The position numbers and the translations under genes were made by a program. A stretch of 64,000 bases of DNA from Myxococcus stipitatus. Lineage in GTDB: Bacteria > Myxococcota > Myxococcia > Myxococcales > Myxococcaceae. Below the pieces are notes generated by a model. The model saw nothing but the letters and a program-made list of their open reading frames with translations, ran no database searches and was not told the DNA's origin. Positions within the stretch are counted from its first letter, which is position 1, and each line of letters opens with the position of its first letter. This document shows, piece by piece, positions 52,428-61,558 of this stretch. The stretch is taken from assembly GCF_021412625.1 (NCBI RefSeq), contig NZ_JAKCFI010000014.1:124001-188000 (forward strand). Direction: 5' to 3'.

Positions 52428-53312
52428 TCAGTTCCTCTGGCTCGTGAGCATCCGGGCGACCGGCGTCTGGGCGAAGTCGACGAGCCCATCATAATCCGTG
52501 GAGACGCTCAGCGAGCGCCAGCGCTCGTCCTCGGCCCTGCGCTTGTTGGCGACGGCCTCCGCGAGGAAGACGGCGTCGGAGCCGAGCAGCAGGCGCAGGG
52601 GCGGGTGCTTCTCAGCGGCGATGCGGAGGATGGCCTGGGCCGCCTTCGCGGGGTCTCCGCGCGCGGGGTCGTCGCTCTTGCGCAGGCGCTTCGTGACTTC
52701 ACCGACGGTGGGCTGGTAGTCGTCCGGGATGTCGTGGATGCTCATGGACGCACCCGCCCAGTCGGTGCGCATGCCGCCCGGCTCGATGAGGGTGACGCGG
52801 ATGCCCAGCGGCGCCACCTCGGCGGCGAGGACCTCGGAGAGCCCCTCCACCGCCCACTTGGCCGACTGGTAGGAGCCGATTCCAGGGGTGCCCATGCGGC
52901 CGCCGATGGAGGAGATCTGGATGATGTGTCCGTCGCGCTGCCCGCGCAGCACGGGCAGGGCCGCCCGCGTGACGTTGAGGACCCCGAAGAAGTTCGTCTC
53001 GAACTGCTTGCGGAAGTCGTCCATGTCGGCGTCCTCGATGGGCGCGACGTTGGCGTAGCCCGCGTTGTTGACCACGACGTCCAGCCGTCCGAACGCGGAG
53101 ACCGCGGTGGCGACGGCCGAGCGGGCGGCGGCCGGGTCGGTGACGTCGAGCGCGACGGCGCGCACGCGGTCGCCGTAGCGGTCGACGAAGTCCTTGAGCT
53201 GCTCGGGGTTGCGCGCCGTGGCGACGACGCGGTGGCCTGCGTCGAGCGCCGCCTGGGTGAGGTCGCGACCAAGGCCGCGAGAGCTGCCGGTGATGAGCCA
53301 GACCTTCGACAT
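52428..53312 (-). CDS. SDR family oxidoreductase (operon with AraC regulator)
   Basis: 294 residues from ATG at 53312 with GGAAGGAC upstream. The nucleotide motif T-G-S-S-R-G-L-G (8-15), N-N-A-G, and Y-Q-S-A-K catalytic pair are present, and the C-terminal half has the extended P-S-V/T-x-x-T-K-R-L region of the SDR family to which YbbO-like proteins belong. R37 (A-T-A-R-N) favours NADP(H). It is the first gene of a two-gene operon with an AraC regulator one base downstream. Its promoter (53364-53393) is flanked by the regulator's candidate boxes. Confidence 0.9.
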   Translation of the reverse strand: MSKVWLITGSSRGLGRDLTQAALDAGHRVVATARNPEQLKDFVDRYGDRVRAVALDVTDPAAARSAVATAVSAFGRLDVVVNNAGYANVAPIEDADMDDFRKQFETNFFGVLNVTRAALPVLRGQRDGHIIQISSIGGRMGTPGIGSYQSAKWAVEGLSEVLAAEVAPLGIRVTLIEPGGMRTDWAGASMSIHDIPDDYQPTVGEVTKRLRKSDDPARGDPAKAAQAILRIAAEKHPPLRLLLGSDAVFLAEAVANKRRAEDERWRSLSVSTDYDGLVDFAQTPVARMLTSQRN

Positions 53313-53363
53313 GGGAGTGTCCTTCCTTCGAGCGGGATGCCGCACCGTGGATTCGGTGGCTCA

Positions 53364-53393
53364 GAATTAGGAATCCCCCGTCGGCGTCGCCAA
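53364..53393 (-). promoter_or_regulatory. candidate sigma70-like promoter of the SDR-AraC operon
   Basis: On the minus strand TTGGCG (53393-53388), an 18-nt spacer and TAATTC (53369-53364) form a near-consensus promoter about 50-80 nt upstream of the SDR start. The -35 box touches the proximal direct repeat, the position of a class II AraC activator. Confidence 0.4.
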
Positions 53394-53427
53394 TCGGATG
53401 GCGCCAAAGATTCATCGGATGGCGCCA
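53393..53427. promoter_or_regulatory. AraC-type direct repeats
   Basis: ATCGGATGGCGCCA occurs at 53393-53406 and exactly again at 53414-53427, 21 bp apart, two helical turns. A degenerate copy (ATTCGGTGGC) starts at 53351, a further 42 bp away. They lie just upstream of the candidate -35. AraC-family proteins bind such tandem boxes. Confidence 0.6.
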
Positions 53428-53589
53428 GCCGGGGACGTGGCCCTGACTCCCACGCCTGCCCGACCTGGAGATGCGTCATCAGCCCAGGAGCACGCCAATG
53501 ACGCTGCGACGATCCTGGTTCGAGTTCGACGTAGCTCGGCGTCGTGAGATGGGCGGGGCGACGTGGTGTTCTGCTCCGCCCATCGTCTC

Positions 53590-54732
53590 TCAGCGGGTGG
53601 ATTCTTCCTCCATCATGAAGTCCACGATGCTCTTCCACAGCGCCTCGAACTGGGGCCTGCGGAAGCCCGAGCCGGAGATGAGCCAGTCCACGTGCGGCGG
53701 CTGGTGCGCGGGCTGGTCGAAGTGCCCGATCGCATCCAGGTGGTCCGCGCGCACCGCGGCGATGACCCGTCCGTGGATCTGCGAGCGCGTGGGCACGATG
53801 CCGTCACACGCCGTGGGCCCGGGCATCGCCCCATACGCCTGCACCAGCGCCGCCGTCTGCGCCGGCGTGTGGAGCGGCAGCGCCGTCAGCGGCATCTTCT
53901 GCGTCTTGCCGTACACGAACGCATAAATCGTGTGCGTCAACTGCGCGTAAGGGTCCAGCCCCGCGGACACGCGCGTGCGCAGGGACGGCGGCCGCGCCTG
54001 CGTCACCACCGAGCCATAGCGCACGCCCTGCCGGTCCGCGGTGCTCGCGTTGAACAGGTCGATGCCCTCCGGCGTGAGCTGCGGAATCAGCGACGTGTCG
54101 TTGCCCACGTCGCTCAGGAACCGCGTCACCGCGTCGCGCCGCTCGGACGAGAAGTCCCCCAAGAGCTGGTCGTAGAGCTGGTCCAGCAACGTCTGCTTCC
54201 ACCCGAGCTGGTCGTCCGCCCGCGCCAGCAGATGCCCGAAGCGGAACACCACGCGCAGCGGGAGCCGCCCGTAGCGCAGCACGTACACCGTGAACAGCGA
54301 CAGCAGCTTCAACAACCGCTGCCCGAACAACCCCAGGAAGAACGACGCCAGCGGCGTCCCCGCGTGCGGCGCGGACACCGTCACCACCGAGCGCACCCGC
54401 CGCGCGAACGGCTCCACCTCCTGCCCCTCCCCCAGGTCCGCCCCGGGGCTCGCGAACAACCGCGCGTCCAACCCCCCCGTCGAGTGTCCCACCAGGTGGA
54501 TGGGGCCGTCGTCCCCGCTCGCGGTCTCCTGCACCGCCTTGAGCAGGTCCGCCGTCCGCGTCCGGATGGAGGCCGTCGGATGCGACAGGACGATGGTGAC
54601 CTCGGACTCCACGCCACGCCGGGCCAGCTCCGCCTTCAGGTAGTCCAGCGCGTGTCCGAAGTAGACGAGCTCCCCCAGGTTGATGAACCCGAAAAACCCG
54701 GGGACGAGATAGATGTGGTGCTTCGCGCCCAT
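53590..54732 (-). CDS. lipase-like alpha/beta hydrolase
   Basis: 380 residues from ATG at 54732 with GGTGGGGG just upstream. The oxyanion segment L-V-P-G-F-F-G and the nucleophile elbow G-H-S84-T-G-G are typical of lipase/PGAP1-like esterases. A D-A-I-G-H-F-D-Q near the C-terminus could supply the catalytic His. No signal peptide is visible, so it is probably cytosolic or membrane-associated. The substrate (fatty-acid ester) is inferred. It is divergent from the S46 peptidase by 113 nt; ATTCCC/GGGAAT (54762-54777) is a small inverted repeat in that spacer. Confidence 0.85.
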   Translation of the reverse strand: MGAKHHIYLVPGFFGFINLGELVYFGHALDYLKAELARRGVESEVTIVLSHPTASIRTRTADLLKAVQETASGDDGPIHLVGHSTGGLDARLFASPGADLGEGQEVEPFARRVRSVVTVSAPHAGTPLASFFLGLFGQRLLKLLSLFTVYVLRYGRLPLRVVFRFGHLLARADDQLGWKQTLLDQLYDQLLGDFSSERRDAVTRFLSDVGNDTSLIPQLTPEGIDLFNASTADRQGVRYGSVVTQARPPSLRTRVSAGLDPYAQLTHTIYAFVYGKTQKMPLTALPLHTPAQTAALVQAYGAMPGPTACDGIVPTRSQIHGRVIAAVRADHLDAIGHFDQPAHQPPHVDWLISGSGFRRPQFEALWKSIVDFMMEEESTR

Positions 54733-54845
54733 TGCCCCCACCATAGCTGACGCGACGCGTGATTCCCCCTCGGGAATGGTGACACCGAACATGCGTTGAC
54801 ACCGGCTCCCCCACTCCCACCGAGACATCTCGAGGATATCCGCAC

Positions 54846-56921
54846 GTGGAACGTGTACTGCTCGCAGTCGGCTTGCTCGTGGCCCTCCCCGCCGCCGCGG
54901 ACGAAGGCATGTGGACCTATGACGCCTTCCCCACCGAGACCGTGGCGAAGACCCACGGCTTCACGCCCACCCAGGCGTGGCTGGACAAGGTCCGGCTCGG
55001 CTCGGTCCGGCTGGCGGGTGGCTGCTCGGCCAGCTTCGTGTCCCCCGACGGCCTGGTGATGACCAACCACCACTGCGTCCGCAGCTGCATCGAGGACCTG
55101 TCCTCGCCCAAGGACGACCTCTTGGCCAAGGGCTTCCTGGCGAAGACGGCCGCCCAGGAGCGCCGCTGCCCCAAGGTGGAGGCCAACCAGCTGGTGAAGA
55201 TGACGGACGTCACCGCGCGCATGAACGCGGCCACCCAGGGGCTCACTGGCGCGGCCTTCAACACCGCCCTCAAGAAGGAGATGGCCGCGGTGGAGTCCGC
55301 CTGCGCCACCTCCACGGACGTGCGGTGCGACGTCGTGACGCTCTACAACGGCGGCAAGTACCACCTCTACGAGTACCGCCGCTTCCAGGACGTGCGCCTC
55401 GTCTTCGCCCCGGAGTTCTCCATGGCCGCCTTCGGTGGCGACCCGGACAACTTCAACTTCCCGCGCTTCGGCTACGACGTGTCCTTCCTGCGCGTGTGGA
55501 AGGACGACGCCCCGGCCAAGAGCCCGGACTACCTGCGCTGGGCGAAGCAGGGCGCGAAGGAGGGTGACCTCGTCTTCGTCTCCGGCCACCCCGGCGGCAC
55601 CGAGCGCAAGGCCACCGTCGCGGAGCTGGAGTTCCAGCGCGACGTCAACCTGCCCTACACGCTCCTGCACCTGTCCGAGCTGCGCGGGCGGCTGCGCGAG
55701 TACGCCAGCGTCAACCCGGAGCGCTACCGCACCACGCGCAACCGGCTGCGCGCCGTCGAGAACGGCCTGAAGGCGCTGCGCGGCCGGCACCAGGCCCTGG
55801 CGGACCCGGCCCTGCTCGCGCAGAAGCGCCAGGACGAGGCCGCGCTGCGCGCGAAGGTGGACGCCAACCCCCAGGCGAAGGCCGCCACGGCGGGCGCGTG
55901 GGAGGAGACGGCGAAGGCGCTCGAGACCTACCGCCGCATGCTGCCCGAGTACCGCATGAAGGAGGCCGGGGATGCCTACCCCTCCGAGCTGTTCTCCATC
56001 GCGCGGCACCTGGTGCGCCTGGCGGACGAGCAGCCCAAGGCCAACGCGGAGCGGCTGCGCGAGTACACCGAGGCCCAGCTGCCCACCCTGCGCCAGAACC
56101 TGCTGCGCGGCGCGCCCATCACCCTGGAGCTGGACGAGCTGCTGCTCTCCTTCGGCCTCACCCGCCTGCGCGAGACGCTCGGCGCGGATGACCCGTTCGT
56201 CGTCGCCGTGCTCGGCCGCGAGGCCCCGGAGGCGCTCGCCCGCTCGCTGGTGCGCGGCACGAAGCTGGGGGACGCGAAGACGCGCCAGGCGCTGCTCGAC
56301 GGCGGCAAGGTCGCGGTGGAGGCGTCGAAGGACCCCATGCTGCTGTTCGCGCGCAAGGTGGACGCGGAGGCGCGGGCCGCGCGCAAGCGCTACGAGGACA
56401 CCGTGGAGGCCGTGCTCAAGCGCAACGGCGAGCGCATCGCCAAGGCGCACCTCGCGGTGTACGGCACCGCCGGCTATCCGGACGCCACCTTCACCCTGCG
56501 CCTCAACCCGGGCGTGGTGAAGGGCTGGGATGAGAACGGCCGCGCCGTCTCGCCCCTCACCACCTTCGGCGGCGCGTACGCCCGCCACACCGACAAGGAC
56601 CCCTTCAAGCTGCCCGCCACCTGGGTGAAGGCCCAGGGCAAGGTGCCGCCCCAGACGCCGCTGGACCTGGCCACCACCAACGACATCATCGGCGGCAACT
56701 CCGGCTCGCCCATGGTGGACCGCGACGGCAACGTGGTGGGCCTCGTCTTCGACGGCAACCTCCACTCCCTGGGCGGTCGCTACGCCTACGTCCCGGAGAC
56801 CCATCGCGCGGTGGCCGTGCATGGCGACGGCATCCTCGCCGCGCTGGAGCACGTCTACGGCGCCCGGCGGGTCCTGGACGAGCTGCGCGCCGCCAGGGAC
56901 CACGACGAGAATCCCTACTGA
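54846..56921 (+). CDS. S46 family dipeptidyl-peptidase (DPP7/DPP11-like), exported
   Basis: 691 residues from GTG 54846. A signal peptide (1-18) precedes the chymotrypsin-like double-barrel with an inserted helical domain. The catalytic His is in T-N-H-H-C (73-77), the Ser in G-G-N-S619-G-S-P. The residue after F-D in V-F-D-G-N-L is Gly, as in DPP7, which prefers hydrophobic P1, not the Arg of DPP11. It probably removes N-terminal dipeptides from prey or environmental peptides in the periplasm. Length fits the family (about 700). Confidence 0.92.
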   Translation: MERVLLAVGLLVALPAAADEGMWTYDAFPTETVAKTHGFTPTQAWLDKVRLGSVRLAGGCSASFVSPDGLVMTNHHCVRSCIEDLSSPKDDLLAKGFLAKTAAQERRCPKVEANQLVKMTDVTARMNAATQGLTGAAFNTALKKEMAAVESACATSTDVRCDVVTLYNGGKYHLYEYRRFQDVRLVFAPEFSMAAFGGDPDNFNFPRFGYDVSFLRVWKDDAPAKSPDYLRWAKQGAKEGDLVFVSGHPGGTERKATVAELEFQRDVNLPYTLLHLSELRGRLREYASVNPERYRTTRNRLRAVENGLKALRGRHQALADPALLAQKRQDEAALRAKVDANPQAKAATAGAWEETAKALETYRRMLPEYRMKEAGDAYPSELFSIARHLVRLADEQPKANAERLREYTEAQLPTLRQNLLRGAPITLELDELLLSFGLTRLRETLGADDPFVVAVLGREAPEALARSLVRGTKLGDAKTRQALLDGGKVAVEASKDPMLLFARKVDAEARAARKRYEDTVEAVLKRNGERIAKAHLAVYGTAGYPDATFTLRLNPGVVKGWDENGRAVSPLTTFGGAYARHTDKDPFKLPATWVKAQGKVPPQTPLDLATTNDIIGGNSGSPMVDRDGNVVGLVFDGNLHSLGGRYAYVPETHRAVAVHGDGILAALEHVYGARRVLDELRAARDHDENPY

Positions 56922-57180
56922 GCCGAAGGCGGCTCTTGCCTCCGCCCGCGTCCCTCCCGTGCCCCTCGGGCCGGGCTGGGACGCGGGCTTTGTCTTTCAA
57001 GATGTGAGAAGTCGATAGGCTTTGCCCCGCGCCGCAGCCGCCCGGGTGGTGGCGCTGCGCGTTTTCCGCGTGGGCGCGCCCGGGAGCGTTGGCTGCAAGG
57101 CTTTTCACTCGGAGGATGGACCCGGGCGTGTCAGGGTCGCCAGGATAGAATGCGGCTTCCGAGGTGAAGGCCGACCTTTC

Positions 57181-59259
57181 ATGGGTTCCACGCCAGCGAA
57201 TGACATTCCCCTGGGGACCGTCCTGGGGGGGACGTATGAAATCTCCGGGGTGCTCGGCCGTGGCGGCATGGGCACCGTCTTCCTGGCGAAGCATCTGCGG
57301 CTGCCCGGCAAGCAGGTGGCCATCAAGGTGCTTCGCCACGATGGGAGCCTGGGCAAGGAGGTCTTCCTGCGCTTCCGTCGCGAGGCGGAGATCGCCACCC
57401 GGCTGGGGCACCCCAACATCGTGGAGGTGCTCGACTTCAACAGCCTGGAGGACGGCTCGCCGTTCCTGGTGATGGAGCACCTGCGCGGCATGCCGCTGTC
57501 GCGGCGGATGCGCAAGGGCCCGCGGCTGACGTTGCAGGAGGTGTTCTCCATCGCCCGGCAGATGGGGTCGGCGCTCCAGGCGGCCCATCAAGCGGGCGTG
57601 GTGCACCGGGACATCAAGCCCGGCAACGTGTTCCTCGTGCCCACGGAGGTGGCGGGGCTGAACGTGGAGCACGTGAAGCTGCTCGACTTCGGCATCTCCA
57701 AGATCATCGACTCGCAGACGGTGCGCACGCAGGACGCCATCCTGTTGGGCACGCCCCAGTACATGGCGCCGGAGCAGGCCCTGGGGAAGAACACCGAGGT
57801 GGACTCGCGCACCGACATCTTCTGCTTCGGCGTCCTCGTCTACGAGATGCTGGCGCGCAAGCTGCCCTTCAAGGACGGCGGCGTGTTGTCGGAGCTCGTC
57901 TACCGCATCGTCTACGAGCCGCCGGAGCCGCTGCTCGAGGCCGCGCCGGACACGCCGCTGCACGTGGTGCAGGCCATCGAGAAGGCGCTCGCGAAGCGTC
58001 CGGAGAGCCGCTTCGGTCAGGTGGCGGAGTTCGTCGCCGCGCTGACGGGCTCGCCGCTACGCACCGCCACGCCGTCGCCGGACGCGCCTGTCTCCCACCC
58101 GGCCACCTCCGGCGCGCCACAGACGGCGAGCGTCCAGCCCCGGCCCATCGCCTCGCGCCTGTCGAAGCCGCCCACCGTGCCCGCCAAGCCCCCCGCGTCG
58201 CGGAACGCTCCGGTGCCGGTGGCCTCCCCCGTCGTGACGTCCGCGCCCTTGTCGGGGCGCTCGGCGCGCGTGGTTCCCGGGGGCATGCAGCCCGGCATGG
58301 CTCGAGGACTCGAGGCCAGCGCCCTGGTCCCGTTCGAGCCGCCGGCGTCGGAGGCGCCCGCCGCGAGCGCCTCGCCAGCGCTCCCGTCCGCCGCCGAGCA
58401 CGACATCGAGGATGACGAGGGCGCCGCCAGCGAGGCCGCGACCATCCAATCCGCCACGCCCCCCGAGGGCTCGCGCCGGGTGCGTGCCCGCCGCTGGGGG
58501 GTGATCGCGCTGGTTGCCTCGGTCGTGCTGATCGCCGGTGGGATGGCGATGTGGGGCAGGGGCGCGCCGCGCCGTGTCGCCGAGCCGTCGACGCCTCTGG
58601 GTGACGCGCGTCCGGTCGAAGCCCGGGCCGCGTCGCCGGAGAAGGCGGAGCGTGGGGGCGCGTCCGGTGTGAACGTGGCACCCAAGGCAAAGCCCGAGGG
58701 CACGCCCGGCGTGGATGCGGCACCCCAGGCGAAGCCCGAGGGCGGACAGGGCGCGGACCTCCTGGGTGCGCGGATGACCGAGTCCCAGAGCGCCCCGTCC
58801 GAGGGCACACCGGGCCCGGCTGCTCCAGGAACCCACGACGCGAAGGTGGCGGGCCTCGGCTCTCCCGGCACGGACGCGTCCGAGGCCGTGGGCGCGCGCG
58901 AAGCGCAATCGCCACGGGCAGCGGATGGCACGCGCTCGCCGGACGCGGACGCGGTGTCACCCCCTACGGCGCTGTCCTCCCCGGAGGTGAAGACCCCTAC
59001 GGCCCAGGGCCGCACGACGGCGCGCGAGGACTTCGTGGCGGCGGAGCACGCGCTGGCGCGGGGGGACGCCGCCGGCGCGCTCGCGCTCATCCAGCGGGCG
59101 CGGCAGTCCTCTCAGTCCCCCTGGGCCTTCTCGCTCCTGACGCGCGCGCACTGCCTGCTCGGCGCCGAGGCCGACGCCCGGACCGCCTGGACACGCGTAC
59201 CCTCGGTGGAGCGCTCCCGGGTCCGCAAGTTCTGCCAGCGACACGACATCTCCCTCTGA
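57181..59259 (+). CDS. transmembrane Ser/Thr protein kinase
   Basis: 692 residues from ATG 57181. The Hanks-type kinase domain (about 20-300) has G-R-G-G-M-G-T-V, K49, H-R-D144-I-K-P-G-N, D169-F-G and A-P-E motifs, all intact, so it should be active. A long Pro/Ala/Ser-rich juxtamembrane segment follows, then one transmembrane helix at about 440-459, then an external low-complexity Ala/Gly/Glu/Pro region with a TPR-like C-terminal stretch (A-L-A-R-G-D-A-A-G-A-L-A-L-I). It likely signals from the envelope; its ligand and targets are unknown. A cyclase-like gene follows downstream. Confidence 0.93.
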   Translation: MGSTPANDIPLGTVLGGTYEISGVLGRGGMGTVFLAKHLRLPGKQVAIKVLRHDGSLGKEVFLRFRREAEIATRLGHPNIVEVLDFNSLEDGSPFLVMEHLRGMPLSRRMRKGPRLTLQEVFSIARQMGSALQAAHQAGVVHRDIKPGNVFLVPTEVAGLNVEHVKLLDFGISKIIDSQTVRTQDAILLGTPQYMAPEQALGKNTEVDSRTDIFCFGVLVYEMLARKLPFKDGGVLSELVYRIVYEPPEPLLEAAPDTPLHVVQAIEKALAKRPESRFGQVAEFVAALTGSPLRTATPSPDAPVSHPATSGAPQTASVQPRPIASRLSKPPTVPAKPPASRNAPVPVASPVVTSAPLSGRSARVVPGGMQPGMARGLEASALVPFEPPASEAPAASASPALPSAAEHDIEDDEGAASEAATIQSATPPEGSRRVRARRWGVIALVASVVLIAGGMAMWGRGAPRRVAEPSTPLGDARPVEARAASPEKAERGGASGVNVAPKAKPEGTPGVDAAPQAKPEGGQGADLLGARMTESQSAPSEGTPGPAAPGTHDAKVAGLGSPGTDASEAVGAREAQSPRAADGTRSPDADAVSPPTALSSPEVKTPTAQGRTTAREDFVAAEHALARGDAAGALALIQRARQSSQSPWAFSLLTRAHCLLGAEADARTAWTRVPSVERSRVRKFCQRHDISL

Positions 59260-59341
59260 GCACGGCCTCCCCCCAGCACGGCCACGCTGTCTCGCCGTGG
59301 ACCCGACATGACCCATCACGTCGGTAGATGGACACCGCGCG

Positions 59342-59382
59342 TCATTCCCTGTCGGGTCGTTGGTGCGACGCGTCAGGAATGA
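59342..59382. repeat. inverted repeat TCATTCC / GGAATGA
   Basis: TCATTCC (59342-59348) and GGAATGA (59376-59382) are exact inverted arms 27 nt apart, each adjoined by CGCGTCA-like sequence, in the 297-nt spacer between the kinase and cyclase-like genes. A regulatory site is possible. Nothing else is recognised in that spacer. Confidence 0.3.
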
Positions 59383-59556
59383 ACTACCCTGATGTTGCCC
59401 AACAGGAAGGTTCACGGTCCGCACGGCCGGCTCCTCGGTGAGCGAGGGGACGTGCTGCCCCGGTCCCGACCGCGACGGGGGCCCGGTCTGGTACCGACGC
59501 CCGCATCCTGGAGTAGGCTTTCGAACAGTTCGAACCGGGGGGAGGGGAGCTGAGCG

Positions 59557-60153
59557 ATGGTGGTGGAGGTATCCGAACCAGGCAAGCTGTCGGCCATCCT
59601 GTTCACGGGCATCGAAGCGGCGGGCCGTCAGTCCTGGCGTGACGAGGCGCTCCAGCAGGTGGTGCGCGAGGAGCATGCGTTGCTCGTGCGCGAGCTGCTG
59701 CCGCGTCACGGGGGACGCGAGGTGAAGCGCCTGGAGGACGGGTTCCTGTTGGAGTTCGAGGGTGGCATGGCCGCGGTGGACTTCGGGCTCGCGCTCCAGG
59801 CGGCGCTGGAGACCCACAACGGCGCGGTGGCCGCGGAGCGCCGCGTGGTGATGCGCGTGGGTGTCCACCTGGGCATGGTGGTGCACCGTGATGGGGACGT
59901 CTTCGGCGAGGGCGTGAACCTGGCCGCGCGCATCGAGGCGCTGGCGCGTCCCGGCACGTTGTACGTCAGCGAGACGGTGGCCCGGCAGGTCGAGGGCCTG
60001 CTGGCGTCGCCGCCGGTGCGGCTGGGCCGCGGTGAGATGAAGAACATCCGCCTGCCGGTGGCCGTCTATCGCATCGACCCGGAGCACCGTCGTCGCAAGC
60101 CGTGGCTGTCGCGGGTGCGCTCGTTCCTGGGCCGTGACGGCGCCGCGAACTGA
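59557..60153 (+). CDS. class III nucleotidyl cyclase-fold protein lacking a metal ligand
   Basis: 198 residues. The class III adenylate/guanylate cyclase catalytic-domain fold is clear: V-K57-R-L-E-D61-G-F, G-E-G-V-N121-L-A-A-R125-I-E-A-L-A, G-T-L-Y-V-S-E. Yet the first metal Asp, normally in F-T-D-I, is Gly18 (F-T-G-I-E). Catalysis requires both Asp, so the protein may be a pseudo-cyclase or use E20. It is a single cytosolic domain without sensor. Location 297 nt behind a Ser/Thr kinase gene suggests, but does not prove, a signalling link. Confidence 0.85.
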   Translation: MVVEVSEPGKLSAILFTGIEAAGRQSWRDEALQQVVREEHALLVRELLPRHGGREVKRLEDGFLLEFEGGMAAVDFGLALQAALETHNGAVAAERRVVMRVGVHLGMVVHRDGDVFGEGVNLAARIEALARPGTLYVSETVARQVEGLLASPPVRLGRGEMKNIRLPVAVYRIDPEHRRRKPWLSRVRSFLGRDGAAN

Positions 60154-60200
60154 CGTGGAATGCTGGGCGGGGGCCATCGCCCGGCGCTAGGTTGCGCGCC

Positions 60201-60848
60201 ATGCCCCAGCTCACCCTCGTCGTCGCGTCGAAGAACTACTCCTCGTGGTCGCTTCGCCCCTACCTGGCGCTGGCCCACACCGGACAACCCTTCCAGGAGG
60301 TCGTCATCCCCCTGGACACGCCGGACACCGCGGCGGCCATCGCCCGGTACTCGCCCAGCGGGCGGCTGCCGGCCCTCATCCACGGCGACGTGGCCATCTG
60401 GGACTCGCTCGCCATCTGCGAGTACCTCGCGGAGACCTTCCCGGAGGCGAAGCTGTGGCCGGAGGAGCGCGCCGCGCGCGCCCTGGCGCGCTCCGTCTGC
60501 GCGGAGATGCACTCGGGCTTCACGCGCCTGCGCGAGCACATGAGCATGAACCTCCACGCGCGCAGGCCGGGGCAGGGCCGCGCGCCGGGCGTCGCCGAGG
60601 ACATCCAGCGCGTCCTCTCGCTCTGGAACGACTGCCGCTCCCGCCACGGCCAGGGCGGCCCCTTCCTCTTCGGGCGCTTCAGCATCGCGGATGCCTTCTA
60701 CGCGCCCGTCGTCAGCCGCTTCGTCACCTACGACGTCGCGCTCGACCCGACGAGCGCCGCCTACCGCGACGCGGTGCTCGCGCTGCCCGCCTTCCAGAAG
60801 TGGGCGGAGGCGGCGAAGCACGAGCCGCCCGTGAAGAAGTACGAGTGA
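60201..60848 (+). CDS. glutathione S-transferase family protein
   Basis: 215 residues from ATG 60201; an in-frame TTG at 60192 is less likely. The N-terminal thioredoxin-like domain has A-S-K-N-Y-S-S-W-S-L-R-P, with a catalytic Ser near 14, and I-W-D-S-L-A-I-C-E-Y-L-A-E-T-F-P; the C-terminal helical domain has F-G-R-F-S-I-A-D-A-F-Y-A-P-V. This is the zeta/maleylacetoacetate-like GST group, often cytosolic. Substrate unknown. It converges on the HAD gene with 6 nt between the stop codons. Confidence 0.92.
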   Translation: MPQLTLVVASKNYSSWSLRPYLALAHTGQPFQEVVIPLDTPDTAAAIARYSPSGRLPALIHGDVAIWDSLAICEYLAETFPEAKLWPEERAARALARSVCAEMHSGFTRLREHMSMNLHARRPGQGRAPGVAEDIQRVLSLWNDCRSRHGQGGPFLFGRFSIADAFYAPVVSRFVTYDVALDPTSAAYRDAVLALPAFQKWAEAAKHEPPVKKYE

Positions 60849-60854
60849 CGCGGG

Positions 60855-61454
60855 CTACAGCCCCAGGGCCCGCAGCTGGCCGTCGAACGAGGCCGCGGTG
60901 GTGAACAGGCGCCCCTTCAGGCCGAGCGCGTTGGCGGCCTCCACGAACTCCGGCAGGTCGTCGAAGAACGCGGCCTCGTCGGCGGTGCAGCCCACGCGCT
61001 CCAGCGCCAGCCGGTAGATGTCCGGCTCCGGCTTCACGAAGCCCACCTCGCAGCTCATCACCTGCGCGTCGAAGCGCTCGAGCAGCGGCAGCCGGGGGCG
61101 CAGCCACGCGACATGGAGCGCGTTGGTATTGGACACCAGCGCCAGCCGCGCGCGCCCCAGCAGGCCCTCCACGCGCGGCAGCACCGCGTCGTGCACGGTG
61201 AAGTGGCTGCTCCACAGCGGCGCGAACTCCGCCATGGGCAGGTCCACGCCCAGCGCCGAGCACACGTCCCGGCGGATGCCCTCCGCGTCGAGCAGGCCCC
61301 GGTTGGCCGCCGTCCAGCCCGCCCCGCCCAGCCGCCGCGCCACCTCCGCCCCGGACAGCCCCGCGCGCGCGCCGAGCGCCGCGAACAGCCGCGCGTTGTC
61401 GTGGAACACGAGCACGTTCCCCAGGTCCAGCAGGACCGCCTTCACCTCCGCCAT
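60855..61454 (-). CDS. HAD family phosphatase
   Basis: 199 residues. The HAD motif I L-L-D10-L-G12-N-V, motif II S-N-T, motif III K-P-E-P-D-I-Y and motif IV F-F-D-D-L-P are all present. The second residue of motif I being Gly rather than Asp places it in the D-x-G-N-V (YihX/epoxide hydrolase N-terminal-like) group of small sugar-phosphate or flavin-phosphate phosphatases. It is cytosolic. The substrate is not evident. A short spacer of 104 nt separates it from the host-attachment gene on the same strand. Confidence 0.9.
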   Translation of the reverse strand: MAEVKAVLLDLGNVLVFHDNARLFAALGARAGLSGAEVARRLGGAGWTAANRGLLDAEGIRRDVCSALGVDLPMAEFAPLWSSHFTVHDAVLPRVEGLLGRARLALVSNTNALHVAWLRPRLPLLERFDAQVMSCEVGFVKPEPDIYRLALERVGCTADEAAFFDDLPEFVEAANALGLKGRLFTTAASFDGQLRALGL

Positions 61455-61558
61455 GGGCTCTCCTCGCGCCGCGTCCCGCCCGGCGCGGGCGGTATCACGC
61501 GATGTCGGACATCATCGCCGACACCCCCGTCCGCCCGCGTGAAAACCGCGTGGCGCCC

